Source: Desulfuromonadales bacterium (lineage in GTDB: Bacteria > Desulfobacterota > Desulfuromonadia > Desulfuromonadales > BM103). Taken from it: 10,149 nucleotides of DNA. Below the pieces are notes generated by a model that was not told the DNA's origin, did no database searches, and was given only the letters and a program-made list of their open reading frames with translations. A program made the translations under genes and the position numbers. Positions 5,525 to 10,149 of the stretch are shown in pieces. The stretch is from NCBI GenBank assembly GCA_030640215.1, contig DAOWJU010000207.1, positions 1 to 10,149 on the forward strand, read 5' to 3'. How positions within the stretch are numbered: the first letter of the stretch is position 1; every line of letters begins with the position of its first letter.

Positions 5525-6988
5525 ATGGGACAATTTGACATGGTCAAGGACTTCTTCCTTGGCATTAGCCGCAGTCGTATCTCTTTTATTGGCGGCATGC
5601 TCGTCACCATCACGGCCCCCTTCCTGCTCACCTACATGCTGGCCGACACCATCTGGCACATCAAGAACCCCTACTCCGGCGCAGCCGTTTACCTTGCCCT
5701 GGGACCGGTTTTTCTTGGTGGTCTGGCAATGGTCTTTATCGGCGCTTTCTTTTTCCGTGGCGAACGAGACACCCATCTCTTTACCTTTGAGTACATGCGC
5801 AGATATTTCACCAAGCCGGGCATGTTCCATCGTCTACGAAAGAATATTTTTCTGATCGTCCTGCTGACCTCTGTCAATGTTGCGGTCTTCAGCATGTTTC
5901 TTTACCGGGCCTACCACTACATGGAATCGACCTCATTCTGTGGTCAATTCTGCCACACGGTCATGCAGCCTGAGCACACCGCCTTTCAAAACTCAGCACA
6001 TTCACGGGTTGCCTGTGTCGAATGCCATATCGGCTCTGGAGCCGACTGGTTTGTAAAATCCAAGATCTCAGGTGCACGCCAGTTATTGGCTGTCGTTGCT
6101 GATACCTACCCGACTCCGATTGTAACTCCGGTACATGGCCTTCGCCCAGCGCGAGACACCTGCGAAGAGTGCCACCGGCCGGAGCTCTTCCATGGTGACA
6201 AGTTGAGGATCACCAAGCGCTTCCTTCCTGACGAAAAGAACAGCGCCGTACACGATGTTCTCTTAATGAAGATCGGCAGTGCTGGAGACCGTGCCAAAAG
6301 CTCGCATGGCATCCACTGGCACGTTGCGCCAGAGAACAAAATCACCTACCGCTCCACGGATCACAGCCGCATGGTGATCCCGGAGGTTATCCTGACCGAG
6401 GCCGATGGCACACAGACGGTCTTCCGCACTCCAGATGCAGATGAGTTGTTTGAAGAGGCGACGTCTGCTGATGAGATGCGCGAAATGGATTGCATTGATT
6501 GCCACAACCGACCATCGCATATCTATCTCCTGCCTGATGATGCCCTGGACCTCAAGCTTGCCGCAGGCAACATCCCACGCGATCTGCCATATATCAAACG
6601 ACAGGCAATGGAAGTAATCACAGTAAGCTACGAAACCTCAGAGCTTGCCCATGATGCCATCACCAACCAGCTCAACAACTGGTATAAGAAAAACTACCCC
6701 CAGTTGGTTAAAACCAATCCTGAGTTGTTGGATAGAGCTATTACAGGCGTGATTGCCGCCTACTCTGAAAACGTTTTCCCAAAGATGAAAGTTGAATGGG
6801 GAACCTACGTCAACCACATCACCCACGGCCCGGACTTCGATATCGGCTGTTTCCGCTGCCACGATGATATGCATGAAAGTCCGGACGGCAAAACCATCTC
6901 TGCCGACTGCAACACCTGTCACACCTTGCTGGCCATTGAAGAAGAGGATCCAGCTATCCTGAGGACCTTGCAAGGTCAAGAGATGTAG
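5525..6988 (+). CDS. NapC/NirT-family multiheme inner-membrane cytochrome c (ImcH-like)
   Basis: This 487-residue protein probably oxidises menaquinol and passes electrons to periplasmic cytochromes. Three hydrophobic helices lie near residues 18-40, 55-78 and 107-128, followed by a periplasmic heme domain. Heme motifs: C139-GQF-C143H (a CxxxCH form, with TVM after it), CVECH 164-168, CEECH 213-217, CIDCH 323-327, CFRCH 442-446 and CNTCH 462-466. The block from CHTVMQPE through the second motif and RPARDTCEECH is typical of NapC/NirT/NrfH relatives. Three helices plus a NapC/NirT core and a heme-rich tail recall Geobacter ImcH, required for high-potential acceptors; I remember that protein as having seven hemes, one more than seen here, so I assign no symbol. 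AGGAG at 5514-5518 precedes the ATG by six bases. It appears monocistronic, with a terminator after it. Confidence 0.92.
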   Translation: MGQFDMVKDFFLGISRSRISFIGGMLVTITAPFLLTYMLADTIWHIKNPYSGAAVYLALGPVFLGGLAMVFIGAFFFRGERDTHLFTFEYMRRYFTKPGMFHRLRKNIFLIVLLTSVNVAVFSMFLYRAYHYMESTSFCGQFCHTVMQPEHTAFQNSAHSRVACVECHIGSGADWFVKSKISGARQLLAVVADTYPTPIVTPVHGLRPARDTCEECHRPELFHGDKLRITKRFLPDEKNSAVHDVLLMKIGSAGDRAKSSHGIHWHVAPENKITYRSTDHSRMVIPEVILTEADGTQTVFRTPDADELFEEATSADEMREMDCIDCHNRPSHIYLLPDDALDLKLAAGNIPRDLPYIKRQAMEVITVSYETSELAHDAITNQLNNWYKKNYPQLVKTNPELLDRAITGVIAAYSENVFPKMKVEWGTYVNHITHGPDFDIGCFRCHDDMHESPDGKTISADCNTCHTLLAIEEEDPAILRTLQGQEM

Positions 6989-7012
6989 AGACTTTTTTTT
7001 ACAGGCACAAAC

Positions 7013-7056
7013 ATAAAGCGGGGGCAGACTCAAGATAGAGTCTGCCCCCGCTTTAT
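7013..7056. terminator. Strong terminator between convergent genes
   Basis: ATAAAGCGGGGGCAGACTC (7013-7031) and its exact reverse complement (7038-7056) form a perfect 19-bp stem with a 6-base loop, flanked by A/T-rich sequence on both sides. It lies 24 bases after the stop of the NapC/NirT cytochrome gene and 77 bases beyond the stop of the convergent UbiD-type gene, so it can serve both. Confidence 0.85.
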
Positions 7057-7079
7057 TTGTATTTGCCGGGACAGTCCTA

Positions 7080-7108
7080 GCGCCCAGCCAGAAACTCTGG
7101 ATGGGCGC
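7080..7108. other. Second hairpin between convergent genes
   Basis: GCGCCCA (7080-7086) pairs with TGGGCGC (7102-7108); inside, after one mismatch, CCAGA (7088-7092) pairs with TCTGG (7096-7100) around a 3-base loop. There is no T-run on either side, so it is not a standard intrinsic terminator. On the minus strand it follows the UbiD-type stop codon by 25 bases and might protect that mRNA's 3' end. Confidence 0.5.
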
Positions 7109-7133
7109 AGTGTATGTTTCCGGACAGAAACGC

Positions 7134-8972
7134 TCAGATTAAACCCTGCAGAGCACCACCTGCCACACCAAGAGCATCGACACGACGTTCTACAGCCGGA
7201 TCATCCTCAAGTGGCGGCGCGTGAAAGCTCTTGCTTCTGGCATCAACGACCAGACTTCCACGACAACCCCAATGTTTGACGTGGCAGAAGGACTCAATTC
7301 CTTCGATGTCACTGGCAGGAGCAGAACGGGTAAAGGTCACCCAGAGCAGGTTCTCCAGATTCCGGGCGGTAAACTCGGCGTCATCGACAAGCACAATCAG
7401 AGGAAAAGCATTAATCGCATCGTCTTTGGTGTAAGAAGAGCAGAAGGCGGTAAGATCTGCTGCTGAAGCACCCCGTTCCCCTTGCCAGGCTTCACCCTGC
7501 AAAACGAGTACCCCGGGAGCGGCAAGCTGTGGTCTGGAAAACCCTGCCGGTAAGCGCAGATCTCCTGGAAACTCTGTCGGCAGACTGCGCCGTACCGGAC
7601 CAGAAGCCGCCATGACGACTTTAGAGCCGGCATTCAAGGCCGACCCGGAATAATCAAGCGTATCAATCGTGGTACAGGTCTGGAAGTGCAGATCCCGGCA
7701 CCAATCTATGCGGCACAGCAGCGAGTGTAAAAACGCGCCAATATTGTGAATCGCCAAGTCCGGTTGATCGGCCTGATTAACAATCATCAGGTACTTGGCC
7801 AGTGACAATTGCCCCTGACCAAGCAGTGCATTGGCCTGGGTGAGCAATTCCTGCGGCCCACGGTTCTCAAGATAGGGGAGATAACGCTCGCTGCCAATGG
7901 CCAGCAGGAGAGGATGGACGCCCGCAACATCAACAGCGTGAATCGCCCTGACTCCCGGCACCAGATCCGGGATCGCGGCGCCGGTCATGTCATGAATCAG
8001 AGCGCCAAAGGTGGTGTCTTCCTGAGGAGGGCGACCAACGGTGGTAAAAGGCCAGATCGCCCCGGGACGATGGAAGACTTGGGTAACTTTCATAACCGGG
8101 AAGTCATGAGCCATGCTGTAGTAACCGAGGTGATCACCGAAGGGGCCTTCCGGGCGGGTCTGCTCTGGCAAAATATAGCCGGACAGACAAAAATCTGCTT
8201 CTGCTGGCGCCAGTAAACCGTTGGCTGTCTTCACCATCGACAGACGATGTCCGCCAAGCAAGCCAGCAAAGGCTAACTCCGGCATCCCCTCAGGTAACGG
8301 CATAACGGCAGCCAGAGCCAAACTCGGCGGACCACCGACAAAGACATTAACCGGCAACGGTTGGCCTTTTGCCAGAGCCGCGGCATGATGTACGCCAATG
8401 CCACGATGCAGCTGGTAATGCAGCCCAGCTTCATCAGGTGCATATTCACCGCCAGAAATCTGTACGCGATACATCCCCAGGTTGGATTTTTGCCAACCGG
8501 ACTTATCCGGTGACTCGGTATAAACCTTGGGCAGGGTGATAAATGCGCCGCCATCATCGGGCCAGGAAACCAACTGCGGAAGCTGTGCAAGAGTCGTCGT
8601 CTGTTGTACTAAAGGGCCACTGCTCACTGTCTTCGGCAAGAGGTGCCAGGCATGGCGGCCGAGGCTGAGGGACGCACCAATTTCACGGAAGGCCGCACTC
8701 GGATCAACCTTGATATCAATCAATCGTTCTATCGCTGGCAAGGTATCACGAAACAGGTAACGGGCCCGCTCAAGGGTACCAAAGAGATTACCCAGCATCG
8801 GGAAGTCACAACCTTTGACCCGGCTAAAGAGCAGAGCTGGGCCACCATTAGCATAAACCCGACGCTGAATGGCACCCACCTCAAGGTAAGGGTCCACTTC
8901 AACGTCTATGCGCTTTAGCTGTGACGTTTTTTCTAGAGCAACAACAGTTTCTTGTAAGTTGCGATAACCCAT
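7134..8972 (-). CDS. UbiD-family prenylated-FMN decarboxylase, probably menaquinone biosynthesis
   Basis: This 612-residue protein belongs to the UbiD decarboxylases, which use prenylated FMN (made by UbiX, not in this window) to remove a carboxyl group from aromatic or conjugated acids. Visible family features are NLGMYRVQ at 164-171, HRGIGVHHA at 189-197 and EQTRPEGPFGDH at 270-281. By spacing, R169, E270 and E275 correspond to the Arg-Glu-Glu catalytic set of the family (R173/E277/E282 in fungal Fdc1). At about 610 residues it is longer than E. coli UbiD (about 500) and similar in size to the enzymes assigned to menaquinone synthesis in Helicobacter and Campylobacter. Next to menaquinol-oxidising cytochromes this role fits, but other aromatic substrates remain possible. 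The ATG at 8972 has no clear Shine-Dalgarno; the N-terminus MGYRNLQETVVALEK is typical of the family. Confidence 0.93.
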   Translation of the reverse strand: MGYRNLQETVVALEKTSQLKRIDVEVDPYLEVGAIQRRVYANGGPALLFSRVKGCDFPMLGNLFGTLERARYLFRDTLPAIERLIDIKVDPSAAFREIGASLSLGRHAWHLLPKTVSSGPLVQQTTTLAQLPQLVSWPDDGGAFITLPKVYTESPDKSGWQKSNLGMYRVQISGGEYAPDEAGLHYQLHRGIGVHHAAALAKGQPLPVNVFVGGPPSLALAAVMPLPEGMPELAFAGLLGGHRLSMVKTANGLLAPAEADFCLSGYILPEQTRPEGPFGDHLGYYSMAHDFPVMKVTQVFHRPGAIWPFTTVGRPPQEDTTFGALIHDMTGAAIPDLVPGVRAIHAVDVAGVHPLLLAIGSERYLPYLENRGPQELLTQANALLGQGQLSLAKYLMIVNQADQPDLAIHNIGAFLHSLLCRIDWCRDLHFQTCTTIDTLDYSGSALNAGSKVVMAASGPVRRSLPTEFPGDLRLPAGFSRPQLAAPGVLVLQGEAWQGERGASAADLTAFCSSYTKDDAINAFPLIVLVDDAEFTARNLENLLWVTFTRSAPASDIEGIESFCHVKHWGCRGSLVVDARSKSFHAPPLEDDPAVERRVDALGVAGGALQGLI

Positions 8973-9027
8973 GACAAATAGCTGGTCTCAAAAGGGTTTG
9001 AGGAAGAGTCGGAAATTCGACCTGATC

Positions 9028-9056
9028 ATTGTACCCAGAGTCTCTGACGAAAACAA
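9028..9056 (-). promoter_or_regulatory. Candidate sigma-70 promoter of the UbiD-type gene
   Basis: On the minus strand TTGTTT (9056-9051) is followed after 17 bases by TACAAT (9033-9028), five of six matches to the -10 consensus. The start would be near 9021, leaving a leader of about 49 nt before the ATG at 8972. It is the best promoter match in this 145-bp divergent gap for that strand. Confidence 0.5.
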
Positions 9057-9080
9057 AAACTTTCTTAAAAGATCTTGGTA

Positions 9081-9109
9081 TTGGAGAAAATCAGCTGATC
9101 ACGTATACT
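9081..9109 (+). promoter_or_regulatory. Candidate promoter abutting the small membrane protein gene
   Basis: TTGGAG (9081-9086), 17 bases, then TATACT (9104-9109). The -10 has five of six consensus matches, the -35 three of six. Transcription would begin near 9116, only about two bases before the ATG at 9118, which predicts a leaderless or near-leaderless mRNA. Confidence 0.45.
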
Positions 9110-9117
9110 AATAAGCA

Positions 9118-9477
9118 ATGCATAACGAATGGCAGGAACAACTCGCAAAAAGACCCAATGAAGCCAACCTGAAGCAATTGGCGATGATCATCTATGCCCT
9201 GCAAGCAGCCAGTCTCTTCACCGGCACCCTGACCCTCTTCGCCGGGATCATCATCAACTATGTGCGCAGGGAAGATGTGCAGGGGAGCTGGATCGAGAGC
9301 CACTTCCAGTGGCAGATCAAAACCTTCTGGTATTCGCTGCTCTGGATGGTTATTGGCGGCGTCACCATTATCTTCCTGATTGGCTGGGCGATTCTGCTGG
9401 CGGCCTCACTCTGGTTGATCTACCGAATCGTCAAGGGCTGGCTTTACCTCAGCGAGAGCCGACCCATGCCGTCCTGA
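9118..9477 (+). CDS. DUF4870-like small membrane protein (119 aa)
   Basis: This 119-residue protein has hydrophobic segments near residues 21-48, 68-88 and 89-107, after a polar N-terminus. The section NYVRREDVQGSWIESHFQWQ and the ending WLIYRIVKGWLYLSE look like the DUF4870/Tic20-like group of small bacterial membrane proteins, whose function is not established. The ATG at 9118 is the first possible start, since an in-frame TAA ends at 9114, and no Shine-Dalgarno precedes it. It is divergent from the UbiD-type gene and converges on uvrB, with only 10 bases between stop codons and no terminator visible there. Nothing ties it functionally to its neighbours. Confidence 0.8.
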   Translation: MHNEWQEQLAKRPNEANLKQLAMIIYALQAASLFTGTLTLFAGIIINYVRREDVQGSWIESHFQWQIKTFWYSLLWMVIGGVTIIFLIGWAILLAASLWLIYRIVKGWLYLSESRPMPS

Positions 9478-9487
9478 AAGCAACAAA

Positions 9488-10149
9488 TCAACTACGCAGG
9501 GCAAGATCCTGCTTCTCCAGCAATAGAATCCGATCCCGCAATTCTGCGGCCTTTTCAAATTCAAGATCAGCGGCGGCCTGCAGCATTTCAGCTTTTAAAC
9601 GCTGGATGTCAGCACTGAGCTCCGCTTGAGATTCATATCCGGCAAGCGCCTCGGCAACCAGGCTCGCGGTCGATGAGTCTGACCTGCCGAGTACATCCAG
9701 AATCGAGCGAAACGATTTACGGACCGTCTCCGGAGTAATACCGTGAGCCTCGTTATAGGCCAGCTGCGTCGTTCTGCGCCGCCCGGTTTCGTCGAGACAG
9801 GCCTGCATGGAGCGGGTGGTCTTGTCAGCGTACATAATCACCCGACCATCAACATTACGAGCCGCACGACCGCAAGTCTGGATCAAAGAACGGGTACTGC
9901 GCAGGAAGCCTTCCTTGTCGGCGTCAAGAATCGCCACGAGAGAAACTTCGGGGATATCAAGACCTTCTCGCAGCAGGTTAATCCCGACCAGCACATCAAA
10001 AACACCCTGACGCAAATCACGGATTATTCGAATACGCTCGACAGTATCGATGTCGGAGTGCAGATAACGCGCCCGGATACCAACCTCATCCAGATACCCG
10101 GTCAAATCTTCGGCCATGCGCTTGGTCAGAGTCGTTACCAGGATCCGGC
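9488..10149 (-). CDS. uvrB: UvrB, excinuclease ABC subunit B, C-terminal part (5' end outside window)
   Basis: About 219 residues of UvrB are present; the gene continues past the window edge and the usual length is about 660-680. UvrB is the damage-verifying helicase-like subunit of nucleotide excision repair, working with UvrA and UvrC in the cytoplasm. The partial frame begins [15 protein letters not shown] and contains [32 protein letters not shown] and the helicase motif VI region [12 protein letters not shown]. The last 40 residues form the UVR domain that contacts UvrC ([20 protein letters not shown]). No frameshift is seen. The only variation I note is Cys where E. coli has Ile in IQTIGRAARN. 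It is convergent with the 119-aa membrane protein gene. Confidence 0.97.
   Translation of the reverse strand, partial: RILVTTLTKRMAEDLTGYLDEVGIRARYLHSDIDTVERIRIIRDLRQGVFDVLVGINLLREGLDIPEVSLVAILDADKEGFLRSTRSLIQTCGRAARNVDGRVIMYADKTTRSMQACLDETGRRRTTQLAYNEAHGITPETVRKSFRSILDVLGRSDSSTASLVAEALAGYESQAELSADIQRLKAEMLQAAADLEFEKAAELRDRILLLEKQDLALRS

Noticed and set aside
9700..9960. Cys in place of Ile in the UvrB motif VI region ([10 protein letters not shown])
   Set aside because: The position is variable among UvrB proteins and the invariant GRAARN arginines are intact, so it is not evidence of lost function.
1..10149. CRISPR arrays, insertion sequences, tRNA or phage genes
   Set aside because: I looked for regularly spaced repeats, transposase-like frames, integrase motifs and cloverleaf sequences and found none. 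The only repeats are the short tandem duplication and the single inverted repeat.

Overview
The window looks like chromosomal DNA of an anaerobic, respiring deltaproteobacterium of the Desulfuromonadales/Geobacterales type. The evidence is two multiheme c-type cytochrome loci that would take electrons from menaquinol, a 600-residue DUF2339-like membrane protein, a 612-residue UbiD-type decarboxylase of the size used in menaquinone synthesis, and a UvrB C-terminus. This placement is inference from gene content; no rRNA or tRNA gene is present.

Layout: (a) 37-1839, minus strand, a polytopic DUF2339-like membrane protein. (b) 1840-2288, an AT-rich divergent intergenic region with candidate promoters both ways, a palindrome, a 19-codon ORF with a good Shine-Dalgarno and overlapping hairpins. 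(c) 2289-4841, plus strand, a tight three-gene operon: membrane-anchored tetraheme cytochrome c, Tat-exported protein with four [4Fe-4S] motifs, and NrfD/PsrC-type quinol-binding membrane protein, ending in a strong terminator. (d) 4842-5524, an intergenic stretch with a 19-bp tandem repeat, a roughly 127-bp imperfect inverted repeat and a 48-codon minus-strand gene for a small membrane protein (5102-5248) with its own promoter and ribosome binding site, then two further hairpins. (e) 5525-6988, plus strand, a NapC/NirT-family cytochrome with three N-terminal membrane helices and six heme motifs, the first of the form CxxxCH. (f) 7013-7108, two hairpins between convergent genes, one a perfect 19-bp stem. 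(g) 7134-8972, minus strand, UbiD-family decarboxylase. (h) 9118-9477, plus strand, a small DUF4870-like membrane protein that may be translated from a leaderless mRNA. (i) 9488-10149, minus strand, the C-terminal third of UvrB, running off the window.

The common theme of (c), (e) and (g) is menaquinone. The UbiD-type enzyme probably acts in its synthesis. The tetraheme/FeS/NrfD complex and the NapC/NirT cytochrome are two separate routes for passing quinol electrons to periplasmic cytochromes. Neither locus contains a terminal reductase, so both probably feed a shared periplasmic cytochrome pool, as in metal-reducing relatives. The least explained elements are the 48-residue membrane protein between the two cytochrome loci, the leader upstream of the operon and the long inverted repeat.
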